A stretch of DNA of 64,000 bases, taken from Anaerolineae bacterium. Its GTDB lineage: Bacteria; Chloroflexota; Anaerolineae; 4572-78; J111. The DNA is taken from contig JAKLJP010000010.1 of the NCBI GenBank assembly GCA_023151115.1, positions 124,001-188,000 of the forward strand. Direction: 5' to 3'. A program made the position numbers and the translations under genes. This document shows positions 9,750-17,192 of this stretch, piece by piece. Within the stretch, counting starts at the first letter, position 1, and the number at the start of each line of letters is the position of its first letter. The notes below the pieces were generated by a model that was not told the origin of the DNA, searched no databases, and saw only the letters and a list, made by a program, of their open reading frames with translations.

Positions 9750-11267
9750 TTACTGTTCCGGCCAGGAGGCATCAATTTCCTGGAGGGCGGTATCGAGGTC
9801 GGTAGCGCCGCTGACCCAGTCGGTCATGCCTTTCCAGAAGGAGCCAGCGCCGACTTGACCGGGCATGAGGTCAGAACCATCGAAGCGGAAGGCGGTGCTT
9901 TGCTGGACGATGGCGGCAATGCCGCGCTCGACATCATCGCCATACCAGTCCAACTGGACATCGTTGTGGGGCGCAAGCGTGCCGCCTGCACCCAGCCAGC
10001 CCTTGACCGACTCGCCGGTGGTGAAGTATTCCATCACCGCCCGGACTTCATCGCGGTCGTTGAACATAGCATAGATGTCGCCGGCGACCAGGAAGGGCTT
10101 GCCATACTGCTCATCAATGGGGGGCAGGTAGAAGAAGTCGTAGTTGACGCCGGGTTCAGCCCCCGCCGGGAAGAAGCTGGTGATGAAGTTGCCCTGCTTG
10201 TGCAGCCAGCACTTGGGCGGGTCATCAAACATCGGGGCCGGAGCATCGCCAAAGGAGGTGGAGACAATGCCGGCTCGACCGCCGTTGACATATTCATCAT
10301 TCAACCAGATTTCAGCCATCACTTCGGCGGCGTGCTTGACTTCGGGGGAAGCAAAATCCAACTCACCACGCACCCAGGCATCGTAGTTCTCCAGCGAGGT
10401 GGTGCGCAGCATAATCTCTTCCATCCAGTCGGTGGCCGGCCAGCCGGTGGCCGCCCCGCTCTCGATGCCGATGCACCAGGGGGTGTCGCCATCGTCGGCA
10501 ATGGTCTGGGTCAGTTCCATCAACTCATCCCAGGTTTGGGGGATTTCATAGCCAGCGGCTTCAAAGTCGTCCTTGGGATACCAGACCAGGCTCTTGCCGT
10601 TGAAGCGGTTCCAGACCCCGGCCACAATCGGACCATCGGGGCCTTGCATCGTACCCATATCCAGCCAGCTTTGGTTGTACTGCTGTTTCAACCAATCTTC
10701 GGAGATGAAGCTGCTGACATCAATCACATCGCCGCTGGCGACAAAGTTGGCCAGCAAGCCCGGCTGGGGAAAGTCTACGATGTCGGGGGCATCGCCGGCA
10801 TCCACCCGCACACTGATGGTCGCCTCGAACTCTTTGGTTCCATCATACTGGATGTCAATCCCGGTTTGTTCTTCAAAGGCTTTGACCGAGTCGTTGAACT
10901 TGACTGCGTCGGCGTCCACAAAAGGCCCCATCATCGTTACTGCTGTCCCGCTGAACTCCCCGGCCATCGCCCGCGCCAAGTAGCTTCCTTCGGGCGGAAC
11001 CGTGATCACGCCTGGATCAGTCGCCGGTCCTCCAGTCGCTTCAGTTGCTTCCGCTACCGGTTCCTCGGTTGCAGCGGGAGCTTCGGCGGCGGGTTCTTCC
11101 GTGGCCGCCGGAGCTTCGGCGGCTGGCTCTTCGGTGGCCGCAGGGGCTTCGGCGGCCGGTTCTTCGGCGGCTGGCTCTTCAGGAGCCGGGGTAGCTGCGC
11201 CGCTGCAAGCAGCCACCAAAGCCATTATGGCTACTAACGTTAGCCAAAACCACAAATTCTTTTTCAT
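9750..11267 (-). CDS. Sugar-binding lipoprotein of ABC transporter
   Basis: Extracellular solute-binding protein of a CUT1 sugar importer, 505 residues. The ATG at 11267 (MKKNLWFW) is chosen because signal peptide and lipobox follow properly (LVAAC, Cys21); AAAGGAGGA lies 13 nt upstream, slightly far. After the lipidated Cys comes an Ala/Glu/Pro-rich linker of repeated EEPAAEAPAAT units (about 27-72), probably a spacer across the cell wall. The binding domain then shows FEEQTGIDIQYDGTKEFE and GDAPDIVDFPQPGLLANF, typical of MalE/alpha-glucoside-type proteins. It is the first gene of the transporter set and lies directly downstream of two LacI genes. The exact sugar is not readable from the sequence. 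Confidence 0.9.
   Translation of the reverse strand: MKKNLWFWLTLVAIMALVAACSGAATPAPEEPAAEEPAAEAPAATEEPAAEAPAATEEPAAEAPAATEEPVAEATEATGGPATDPGVITVPPEGSYLARAMAGEFSGTAVTMMGPFVDADAVKFNDSVKAFEEQTGIDIQYDGTKEFEATISVRVDAGDAPDIVDFPQPGLLANFVASGDVIDVSSFISEDWLKQQYNQSWLDMGTMQGPDGPIVAGVWNRFNGKSLVWYPKDDFEAAGYEIPQTWDELMELTQTIADDGDTPWCIGIESGAATGWPATDWMEEIMLRTTSLENYDAWVRGELDFASPEVKHAAEVMAEIWLNDEYVNGGRAGIVSTSFGDAPAPMFDDPPKCWLHKQGNFITSFFPAGAEPGVNYDFFYLPPIDEQYGKPFLVAGDIYAMFNDRDEVRAVMEYFTTGESVKGWLGAGGTLAPHNDVQLDWYGDDVERGIAAIVQQSTAFRFDGSDLMPGQVGAGSFWKGMTDWVSGATDLDTALQEIDASWPEQ
11057..11189 (-). repeat. Tandem coding repeat for EEPAAEAPAAT linker
   Basis: Inside the binding-protein gene. Successive 36-nt units differ mostly at third positions and encode (A)TEEPAAEAPAA. 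This marks a length-variable surface spacer after the lipid anchor. Confidence 0.7.
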
Positions 11268-11419
11268 GGTCTTTGTCTTTCCTCCTTTGAGAAAGTAGAA
11301 CAATTTTTATAAATAATTTGAACTCCGACTCTAACCCTGGAAGTTGCAGCTTTCGCTATCACCCCCTTTCAAAGTAAATCCCTACCTTGATAAAGTTTGA
11401 CGGGCAAATTTGGTAATCT

Positions 11420-11469
11420 GGAAGATTGGAAGGCTGAATAAAGCCAACCTTCCAGCCTTCCAATCTTCC
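11420..11469. repeat. 17-bp perfect hairpin of GGAAGATT words
   Basis: Left arm 11420-11436 (GGAAGATTGGAAGGCTG) and right arm 11453-11469 are exact complements. It lies just after the stop of the first LacI gene, in the direction of the transporter. The same words form the hairpin at 61127-61197. Confidence 0.8.
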
Positions 11470-11485
11470 GACTTTCCCGAGTTTT

Positions 11486-12517
11486 TTAAAACGTCGCCGG
11501 CGGCGCTGTGGTTTGGCGGATAACGAGTTCGGTAGGGAGTTGAAGTTGAGCCAGCGAAGTTTCAGAATTATCAATCGCGTCGAGTAAGACCTCGACGCCC
11601 TGGACGCCAGACTCAAAAAGATGTTGGCGGATAGTGGTTAGCCCGGCATAATGCGCCAGTTCGATGTCATCATAACCAATAACCGAGAAATCCTCCGGCA
11701 CGTTTAGATTAAGCTCACGCGCTGCTTCTAAAACGCCCAGAGCTAACTCATCGCTAAAAGCAAAGATGGCGGTGGGCGGGTCGGGTAGGTTTAACAATTC
11801 AAGGGCCATCCGCCGGCCGCTTTCGCGGCTGTGCTCATTTTGCCGATGATATTCTGGGCAAACAGGCAACCCGGCTGCTTCGTGCGCCCGGCAGTAACCG
11901 GCATAACGATTACGACTAAAAATACCAAACGGGTCGTCCAGATAATCGCTAATGTAGGCAATTTTGCGATGCCCCAGGTCAATGAGATGCTGGACCGCTA
12001 TTTGCGCCCCGGTTACGTCATCCAAATAAACATAAGATAAATTAGGGTGGGCGGTTTCAACCAAAACGGTGGGAATATTTTCTTGAGAGATACGGCGCAC
12101 GTCGTCGTCGGTGGGGTTGAGGGAAAAAAGCAGCATGCCATCCACCCGGCCCCGCCGGGGGACTGTTTGCAAAACCTTGTTGCGTTGAGCTACGGTTTCG
12201 ATGGCAAAGAGGTTAATATCGTAATCACTGCTGGCAATCACCGACATGACGCCACGCAGCCGTTCGATTTGTGAAGCAGTGGTGAAAAAAGGAATAGCCA
12301 CGCCAATGGTATGGGTTTTACCCATTGACAGGCGGCGCCCGCTGGGGTTGGGTACAAAATCCAACTCGGCTATCGCCGCCAAAACTTTTTGGCGGGTGGC
12401 TTCATTTACCGGGCGGCTATTGTTGATGACACTGGAGACCGTGCCAATGCCGACCCCGGCTCTACGGGCCACATCGTGGATGGTTACGGGTAGGGTGAAA
12501 ACCTCAGCGTTTTTCAC
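11486..12517 (-). CDS. LacI family transcriptional regulator
   Basis: 343-residue repressor. The helix-turn-helix is at about 11-30 (TIHDVARRAGVGIGTVSSVI), followed by the hinge and minor-groove helix region NPSGRRLSMGKT and a periplasmic-binding-protein-like sensor domain (HTIGVAIPFF to the end). Upstream are a consensus promoter (12572-12600) and two adjacent palindromes GGAAACGTTTCC and GGAAGCGTTTCC (12547-12571), probable operators for this protein or its neighbour. The likely role is sugar-responsive control of itself and the transporter genes downstream. An imperfect palindrome GGAAGTTGCAGCTTTC at 11339-11354, before the binding-protein gene, could be a weak target; I would not rely on it. 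Confidence 0.92.
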   Translation of the reverse strand: MKNAEVFTLPVTIHDVARRAGVGIGTVSSVINNSRPVNEATRQKVLAAIAELDFVPNPSGRRLSMGKTHTIGVAIPFFTTASQIERLRGVMSVIASSDYDINLFAIETVAQRNKVLQTVPRRGRVDGMLLFSLNPTDDDVRRISQENIPTVLVETAHPNLSYVYLDDVTGAQIAVQHLIDLGHRKIAYISDYLDDPFGIFSRNRYAGYCRAHEAAGLPVCPEYHRQNEHSRESGRRMALELLNLPDPPTAIFAFSDELALGVLEAARELNLNVPEDFSVIGYDDIELAHYAGLTTIRQHLFESGVQGVEVLLDAIDNSETSLAQLQLPTELVIRQTTAPPATF

Positions 12518-12546
12518 AAAAACCTCATTGTTACAAAACTGTGCTC

Positions 12547-12571
12547 GGAAACGTTTCCCGGAAGCGTTTCC
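12547..12571. promoter_or_regulatory. Tandem LacI-type operators
   Basis: GGAAACGTTTCC (12547-12558) and GGAAGCGTTTCC (12560-12571) are 12-bp palindromes, the first perfect, with the central CG step typical of LacI-family sites. Their centres are 13 bp apart. They lie immediately downstream of the -10 box, covering the predicted transcription start, so a bound repressor would block initiation. The same geometry occurs at 13744-13768 with another word. Confidence 0.85.
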
Positions 12572-12600
12572 ATTGTACCATAGTACCAGGTGTTTGTCAA
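12572..12600 (-). promoter_or_regulatory. Promoter of first lacI gene
   Basis: Read on the minus strand: TTGACA (12595-12600), 17-nt spacer, TACAAT (12572-12577). Near-perfect sigma-70 type promoter with a start about 12565, leaving a leader of roughly 50 nt before the ATG at 12517. Confidence 0.85.
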
Positions 12601-12621
12601 GCGATTTTAAGCAAGAAGATT

Positions 12622-12645
12622 AGAGATTCAGACTTAACAATCTCT
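12622..12645. repeat. Weak hairpin of AGAGATT words
   Basis: AGAGATT at 12622-12628 and AATCTCT at 12639-12645. Short, but the words match the strong hairpin at 38056-38094. Confidence 0.4.
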
Positions 12646-12684
12646 ACTCTCACTAATTCAGGTAGCTTGTTTGATTCTCATTCC

Positions 12685-13722
12685 TTAGTTCACCAAACCG
12701 GCTCCACACGATTGCCTGACCACCAGTTGGGTGGGCAAGACGAGACGAGGCTCGGCCAAAGGTTTACCCTCAATCAAATCAATCAACATCTCCCCACCTC
12801 GCCGGCCTTGCTCCACAGCGGGCAAACGAATGGTGCTGAGCGCGGGCGCGAAATAGCGTGAGATAGGAACATCGTCAAAGCCAATAATCGCCACATCCTC
12901 TGGAATACGGCGGCCCGCATCGCGGACAGCGGCCATGGCCCCAAAGGCTACCACATCGCTGGCGACAAAAACCGCGCTGGGTCGCTCTGGCAGAGCTAAC
13001 AAAGCTTGCATGGCCCGATAGCCACTCTCAGGTTCAAATTCACCATAACGAATCAAGGCTTCGTCTTCAGGGAGTCCTGCCTGACGCAAGGCCTGGCGAT
13101 AGCCCAACAGCCGCTCGGTGGCGCTGGTGTAAGCCAGGGGACCATTGGTGATACAGCCAATACGCCGGTGGCCCAGTTTTACCAGGTGCGTAACAGCCTG
13201 ACAGGCCGCCGCCACATTATCAATATCAACAAAACTAACAGAGCTGTGGTTTAACCGCCCCAAGAGAACGGTGGGAAAGCCATCGGCAACGAGCGCAGGC
13301 AGTTGTTTATCGTCAGAGCGGGGGCCGGAGAGCAAAATCCCATCAATGCGCTTGGCCCGGACCAGGTGAATGTAGGCGTCGGGTTGGCTAACATCTTCGA
13401 CGGCCTCCAACAGTACCCGGAAGCCTCGTTCTCGTCCGGCTTCGCTCAGGCCGAAAATTACTTGATGTAGATAAGCATCTATTTTGATGTGATCGGGGGT
13501 TTGGCAGATAATCAGGCCCAAAATGTGGGTGCGGCCGCTAACCAGAGACCGGGCGGCCGCATCGGGGACATAACCCAGCTCACGCGCCGCTTCCAAAACC
13601 CTTTGACGGGTTTCCGGGCTAATTTGAGCGGCTACATCGTTAAGCACAAAGGAGACGGTAGTGCGAGAAACACCAGCCCGTTCTGCTACTTTTTGGCTGG
13701 TTATTCGACCTTTAGCCGGCAT
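12685..13722 (-). CDS. LacI family transcriptional regulator
   Basis: 345-residue repressor. HTH at about 8-27 (TSQKVAERAGVSRTTVSFVL), hinge region with AARSLVSGRT, then the sugar-binding sensor domain. The ATG at 13722 (MPAKGRIT) is chosen because AAGGTGG lies 7 nt upstream; the earlier in-frame GTG at 13749 lies inside an operator, only about 12 nt after the predicted transcription start, and lacks a ribosome-binding site. Two TAACACGTGTTA palindromes in the promoter region make autoregulation very likely. Its HTH recognition residues differ from the other LacI protein (RTTVSFV versus IGTVSSV), consistent with the different operator words. Confidence 0.92.
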   Translation of the reverse strand: MPAKGRITSQKVAERAGVSRTTVSFVLNDVAAQISPETRQRVLEAARELGYVPDAAARSLVSGRTHILGLIICQTPDHIKIDAYLHQVIFGLSEAGRERGFRVLLEAVEDVSQPDAYIHLVRAKRIDGILLSGPRSDDKQLPALVADGFPTVLLGRLNHSSVSFVDIDNVAAACQAVTHLVKLGHRRIGCITNGPLAYTSATERLLGYRQALRQAGLPEDEALIRYGEFEPESGYRAMQALLALPERPSAVFVASDVVAFGAMAAVRDAGRRIPEDVAIIGFDDVPISRYFAPALSTIRLPAVEQGRRGGEMLIDLIEGKPLAEPRLVLPTQLVVRQSCGAGLVN

Positions 13723-13743
13723 TGGCTCATCCACCTTACAAGC

Positions 13744-13768
13744 TAACACGTGTTAGTAACACGTGTTA
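13744..13768. promoter_or_regulatory. Tandem LacI-type operators
   Basis: Two identical perfect palindromes TAACACGTGTTA at 13744-13755 and 13757-13768, centres 13 bp apart, directly downstream of and touching the -10 box. Same layout as 12547-12571 but a different sequence, so probably read by the second LacI protein. Confidence 0.88.
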
Positions 13769-13796
13769 CTATAAGCCAATTGCCTATCTTTGTCAA
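13768..13796 (-). promoter_or_regulatory. Promoter of second lacI gene
   Basis: Minus strand: TTGACA (13791-13796), 17-nt spacer, TATAGT (13768-13773). The predicted start is near 13761, between the two operators. The rest of the gap up to 13882 shows nothing I can name. Confidence 0.85.
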
Positions 13797-13882
13797 ATTT
13801 CCTATTTTTCCAAAAAAACTTTTAGAGGGGCTGGGTACGCTTGATTTGGGTATAACGTAGGGATTCCGTATAGGAGAAAAGG

Positions 13883-13911
13883 TTGACAAGCCGTGCTGTC
13901 AGGATTATACT
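13883..13911 (+). promoter_or_regulatory. Strong promoter of small RNA or SWIM leader
   Basis: TTGACA (13883-13888), 17-nt spacer, TATACT (13906-13911). Transcription should begin near 13918, about 167 nt before the SWIM gene. Confidence 0.85.
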
Positions 13912-13917
13912 CATGCA

Positions 13918-14045
13918 TAATTAGTGATTTGGTAGCCGGTGCTGGTTGCCAGGAGATATGCCAATTATGAGTGTAATTTGCTTCTCCCAACTAAACATTC
14001 CAGGACAAAAGACACCTTAGCGCCAACGGGCGCAGGTGTTTTTTG
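13918..14045 (+). ncRNA. Candidate small RNA / attenuated leader
   Basis: About 128 nt bounded by a consensus promoter and an intrinsic terminator, with no convincing reading frame. The first part can fold into a hairpin: CATAATT (13916-13922) with AATTATG (13963-13969), and inside it GGTAGCC (13931-13937) with GGTTGCC (13944-13950, two wobble pairs). The terminator hairpin forms the second half. No promoter is visible between the terminator and the SWIM gene at 14085, so this could be either a free sRNA with read-through or an attenuator leader. I do not recognise a known riboswitch class. Confidence 0.6.
14012..14045 (+). terminator. Intrinsic terminator upstream of SWIM gene
   Basis: ACACCT-TA-GCGCC, loop AACG, GGCGC-AGGTGT, followed by a run of T. 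It ends the candidate RNA 39 nt before the next start codon. Confidence 0.8.
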
Positions 14046-14084
14046 TTTTAAACTAAAAAGAAGTCATACATAGGAGGTTTTTTT

Positions 14085-14339
14085 ATGGACTCAGCGATGA
14101 TTGGAAAAATTGAAAAAGCCATAATCTATGCTCAGGAACCGGAGCGCGTTACCTTTGAGGAGTTCCGGGTAACCTTTAATGGCGATCACAAGCAGCACAA
14201 AATTAGCTACTATAGTGGGCATTGGCAGTGTGATTGCCACTTTTTTGAAACTCGCGGGGTATGCTCGCACGTTATGACCCTGGAGCGTTTGCTCATTGGC
14301 TCGGTTAAACCCGCCGAGGCCGTCCCTATGCCGGCTTAA
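14085..14339 (+). CDS. SWIM zinc-finger protein, small
   Basis: 84-residue protein made almost entirely of a SWIM-type zinc finger: Cys49-x-Cys51, Cys60-x-His62 in WQCDCHFFETRGVCSHVMTL. SWIM fingers bind DNA or protein partners and usually occur as part of larger proteins, so a stand-alone copy is likely an accessory or regulatory factor. The N-terminal half (VTFEEFRVTFNGDHKQHKISY) forms the beta-hairpin that precedes the finger. It has an AGGAGG ribosome-binding site at good spacing and is flanked by terminators on both sides, so it forms its own unit behind the candidate leader RNA. Its target is not known. Confidence 0.85.
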   Translation: MDSAMIGKIEKAIIYAQEPERVTFEEFRVTFNGDHKQHKISYYSGHWQCDCHFFETRGVCSHVMTLERLLIGSVKPAEAVPMPA

Positions 14340-14363
14340 AAAACAATAAAATTTTTTAACTAA

Positions 14364-14394
14364 AGCCGCTGCTACCGACAGCGGCTTTTTTGTT
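14364..14394 (+). terminator. Terminator of SWIM gene
   Basis: AGCCGCTG, 7-nt loop, CAGCGGCT and a T6 run, 24 nt after the stop codon. Confidence 0.9.
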
Positions 14395-14451
14395 TCCGCG
14401 TTGGTCAAAAATTTGAAACATAAGTACAAACAAAAAAGTTTTGAAGGTTTG

Positions 14452-14505
14452 TAGTGGCGACTTCAGTCGCTAAACGGAGCTAAAAAACGACTAAAGTCGT
14501 CACTA
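14452..14505. repeat. Palindromic repeat, GCGACT(T/A)CAGTCG type
   Basis: TAGTGGCGACTTCAGTCG (14452-14469) pairs with CGACTAAAGTCGTCACTA (14488-14505) with two mismatches in 18. Each arm is itself nearly palindromic, as in small mobile palindromic elements. No gene inside. Confidence 0.65.
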
Positions 14506-14557
14506 GGAATCGCCCGTAAGTTAGTTGCTTGCAGTTATCCCCTATAACTGAACCATT

Positions 14558-14586
14558 TTGTCGGAATCCCAGGCTGATGGTACAAT
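14558..14586 (+). promoter_or_regulatory. Promoter of flippase-like gene
   Basis: TTGTCG (14558-14563), 17-nt spacer, TACAAT (14581-14586). The expected start, about 7 nt after the -10, falls on the A of the ATG at 14593, implying a leaderless mRNA. Confidence 0.6.
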
Positions 14587-14592
14587 ATTGTT

Positions 14593-15687
14593 ATGCTGAA
14601 AAGCTGGAAGTTCTGGGTGGGCGCCGGAGTGAGCGCCTTTTTTGTTATCCTGGCGTTACGGGGTCTGGATTTAGGCCAGGTTTGGCAAGATGTGCAAGCG
14701 GCCAATTATTGGTGGCTGTTACCGGGCGTGCTGGCCTATTTTGTGGGCGTTTGGGCGCGCACCTGGCGCTGGCATTATTTGCTGCGGCCCATCAAACCAA
14801 TTTCGCTCAAGACGATGTGGCCGGTGGTGGTCATTGGTTACATGGGCAATAACGTTTACCCCTTCCGGGCCGGCGAGGTGATCCGGGCTTACGTTTTGAA
14901 GAAAAAGGAAAGGGTGAGCATCGGGGCCAGTATTGCCACCATCCTGGTCGAGCGCATTTTTGATGGTTTGGTGATGCTGTTGTTTGTTTTTATCGCATTG
15001 CCCATTGCGCCCGGTATGCCCGACTGGCTGCGCCAAATTGTGATTCTGGCCAGCCTGGCTTTTTTGGGGGCGCTTATCTTCTTTTTTGGCATGGCTGCCC
15101 TGCCCCAAACCAGCCGCCGCTTTTACCATTGGGCTATCGGTAGTTTTGTGCCCCGCCTGCTGCAACCCAAGTTCTTAGCCCTGGCCGACCGCTTTATGGA
15201 GGGGTTAAGTAGCCTGACTCGCCTGCAAGATGTCTTGATGATTTTTTTTACCTCGCTGATTATCTGGCTGCTGGAAACGCTAAAATACTGGTTTGTCATG
15301 CACGCCTTCAATTTTTCGGTTAGCTTCTTTGCCTTGATGCTGATGAATGGGGTGGTCAACTTAGCTACCACCCTACCCTCGGCGCCCGGCTATATTGGCA
15401 CCTTCGATGGCCCCGGCATCGAGGTTTTGAAAGTGTTTAGGGTGAATCCCACCGTTGCTGCCGCTTACACGCTGGTGTTGCATGCTGCCCTGTGGCTGCC
15501 CATTACGGTGCTGGGCTTTTGGTATATGGCGCGTGAAAGCCTCCATTGGGGCGATTTTGAGAAGGCTGTGGCCGAAGCACATCAGGTACCGGACCAGACT
15601 CAAACACTGCCAAAAACAAATTCTGCCCAAATTTCCCGGTCAGCCAATCTATCTCCTGAAGGCGATTCGTCTTTCCTGCCCAGGTGA
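14593..15687 (+). CDS. LPG synthase TM-domain / flippase-like membrane protein
   Basis: 364-residue integral membrane protein of the lysylphosphatidylglycerol synthase transmembrane (UPF0104/AglD2-like) family, with about eight hydrophobic spans. Family signatures visible: VGVWARTWRWHYLL (about 52-65), GYMGNNVYPFRAGEVIRAYVL (about 82-102), SIGASIATILVERIFDG and LPSAPGYIGTFDG near residue 265. It lacks the C-terminal aminoacyl-transferase domain of MprF, so it is a flippase-like or glycan/lipid-related protein rather than a full LPG synthase. The last 30 residues are polar. It lies 18 nt before the FAD oxidoreductase gene and upstream of UDP-glucose dehydrogenase, which suggests cell-surface glycan or lipid work. 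No ribosome-binding site is seen. Confidence 0.85.
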   Translation: MLKSWKFWVGAGVSAFFVILALRGLDLGQVWQDVQAANYWWLLPGVLAYFVGVWARTWRWHYLLRPIKPISLKTMWPVVVIGYMGNNVYPFRAGEVIRAYVLKKKERVSIGASIATILVERIFDGLVMLLFVFIALPIAPGMPDWLRQIVILASLAFLGALIFFFGMAALPQTSRRFYHWAIGSFVPRLLQPKFLALADRFMEGLSSLTRLQDVLMIFFTSLIIWLLETLKYWFVMHAFNFSVSFFALMLMNGVVNLATTLPSAPGYIGTFDGPGIEVLKVFRVNPTVAAAYTLVLHAALWLPITVLGFWYMARESLHWGDFEKAVAEAHQVPDQTQTLPKTNSAQISRSANLSPEGDSSFLPR

Positions 15688-15705
15688 TGCCATCCAGAGG
15701 ACTCC

Positions 15706-17037
15706 ATGAAAATTGCCATTATCGGGGCCGGGGTGGCCGGTCTTTCAGCCGCTTATGATCTGGCCGGAGCCGGTCACAATGTCACCATTTTTGAGGCAGC
15801 CGCTGCTACCGGCGGTCTGGCCGGTGGTTTCAAATCAGAGCGGTGGGCCTGGCATTTGGAATATTTCTATCACCATTGGTTTGAGTCAGACGACGATATA
15901 CTCGATCTGATTAAAGAAATCGGCGCAGGCGATAAGGTCTTTTTTCCTCGCCCGATTACTTCACTGTATGTTGATGGTAAAATTTATCCCTTCGACAGCC
16001 CAACCCGGATGCTGTTTTTTCCCAAATTGCCTTTATTACCCAAATTGCGCTTTGGTCTGGTCGGCCTGTATCTGCGTTTGACCAAAAACTGGCAGGCGTT
16101 GGAAAAAGAAACGGCTCACCACTGGCTAGTCCGGACCATGGGCGAAACCGCCTACAAAATTCTGTGGGAACCGCTGCTCATCGGTAAATTTGGCGACTAT
16201 TATCAAGAAGTCAACATGGCCTGGCTCTGGGCAAGAATCCACAAACGCAGTTATCGCCTGGGCTATTTTGAAGGCGGTTTTCAAGCCTTTGTAGATACCT
16301 TGACCCAAAAAGTACAGGAACGTGGCGCGCAACTCCGGCTAAATACGGCTACAACGGCAATCACTCGTCAAGCTGATGGCTGTTTTCAGGTTCAATTTGC
16401 TCCTTCCCTCTCCCCGTTCACGGGAGGGGCAGGGGGGGGTACAGAAACTTTCGACCGGGTCTTGCTGACCGTTTCCCCTCAACTGTTAACGCAGATGGTG
16501 CCTACCCTGCCCGACGCTTACCTGGCCTCGCTTAAGGAGCTAAAATCAATGGGCGCGGTGGTGATGATTTTGGCGCTCAAGCAGCAGTTAACCGACCAGC
16601 ATTACTGGATTAACCTGCCCAAGGGCGAGGGGTTTCCTTTTCTGGCTCTGGTGGAGCATACCAACTTTATTGATCGCCGTCACTACGGCGGTGATCATAT
16701 TATTTACTGCGGCGATTATTTACCGCCGGATCATGAATATTTTACCCTCTCAAAAGAAGAATTATTAGCCCATTTTCTGCCCAGTTTGACTCGCTTCAAC
16801 CCTGATTTCGATCCTGGTTGGGTTAGAGAAAGCTGGCTTTTCCGGGCTAAATACGCCCAGCCAATCCCTCCTGTTAACCACAGCACCAACATCCCCCCCC
16901 TGGAAACCCCTCTACCGGGTTTGTACTGGGCCAGTATGAGCCAGGTTTACCCCTGGGATCGAGGTACGAATTACGCCGTTGAAATTGGGCGGCGGGTCGC
17001 CCGGCTCATATTGGAAAACAACTCATCAATCCGATAA
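15706..17037 (+). CDS. NAD(P)/FAD-dependent amine-oxidase-like protein
   Basis: 443-residue flavoprotein of the protoporphyrinogen-oxidase/UDP-galactopyranose-mutase-like superfamily. The Rossmann FAD motif is at residues 4-20 (AIIGAGVAGLSAAYDLA), followed by the glutamate ending the ADP-ribose fold (FEAAAATGGLAGG) and a C-terminal FAD-binding stretch near GLYWASMSQVYPWDRGTNYA. GAGG is 6 nt before the ATG. Context (flippase-like gene before, UDP-glucose dehydrogenase after) suggests a role in surface glycan synthesis, and relatives are often found in such clusters; the substrate is unknown. Residues about 233-246 (SLSPFTGGAGGG) are coded by a G/C-run repeat and look like an insertion into a surface loop. 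Confidence 0.8.
   Translation: MKIAIIGAGVAGLSAAYDLAGAGHNVTIFEAAAATGGLAGGFKSERWAWHLEYFYHHWFESDDDILDLIKEIGAGDKVFFPRPITSLYVDGKIYPFDSPTRMLFFPKLPLLPKLRFGLVGLYLRLTKNWQALEKETAHHWLVRTMGETAYKILWEPLLIGKFGDYYQEVNMAWLWARIHKRSYRLGYFEGGFQAFVDTLTQKVQERGAQLRLNTATTAITRQADGCFQVQFAPSLSPFTGGAGGGTETFDRVLLTVSPQLLTQMVPTLPDAYLASLKELKSMGAVVMILALKQQLTDQHYWINLPKGEGFPFLALVEHTNFIDRRHYGGDHIIYCGDYLPPDHEYFTLSKEELLAHFLPSLTRFNPDFDPGWVRESWLFRAKYAQPIPPVNHSTNIPPLETPLPGLYWASMSQVYPWDRGTNYAVEIGRRVARLILENNSSIR
16402..16440. repeat. G/C-run repeat inside coding sequence
   Basis: CCTTCCCTCTCCCCGTTCAC followed by GGGAGGGGCAGGGGGGGG: complementary runs that can pair. In frame, adding about 13 residues to the FAD protein. Confidence 0.7.
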
Positions 17038-17097
17038 TTTTTCTAACCATCTTCTAACTACTTTCACACTCACTTCCTATTTTTCTGGTATAGATTG

Positions 17098-17103
17098 TAT
17101 AAT
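17098..17103 (+). promoter_or_regulatory. Possible -10 box of ugd
   Basis: TATAAT within GTATAATTAG, 90 nt before the ugd start; no good -35 at 16-18 nt. The same ten bases occur before the SUMF1 gene at 40596-40605. Confidence 0.35.
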
Positions 17104-17192
17104 TAGGAATTGGGTCTTTTCACAGATATTTGATTTCTGCCAAAGGGAACAATCCCCAAGACGATATACTCCTCCAAAGAAAGGGATAATTT

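Noticed and set aside
9855..11237. A 460-codon open frame on the plus strand
   Set aside because: Antisense to the sugar-binding lipoprotein, whose signal peptide, lipobox and domain motifs are clear; the plus-strand product ends in Gly/Arg/Ser repeats that mirror the linker.
11339..11354. LacI operator before the sugar-binding protein gene
   Set aside because: GGAAGTTGCAGCTTTC pairs at only 12 of 16 positions and lacks the central CG of the two clear operators.
13723..13749. GTG start for the second LacI gene at 13749
   Set aside because: It lies within an operator and almost on the transcription start, without a ribosome-binding site; the ATG at 13722 has AAGGTGG at 7 nt.
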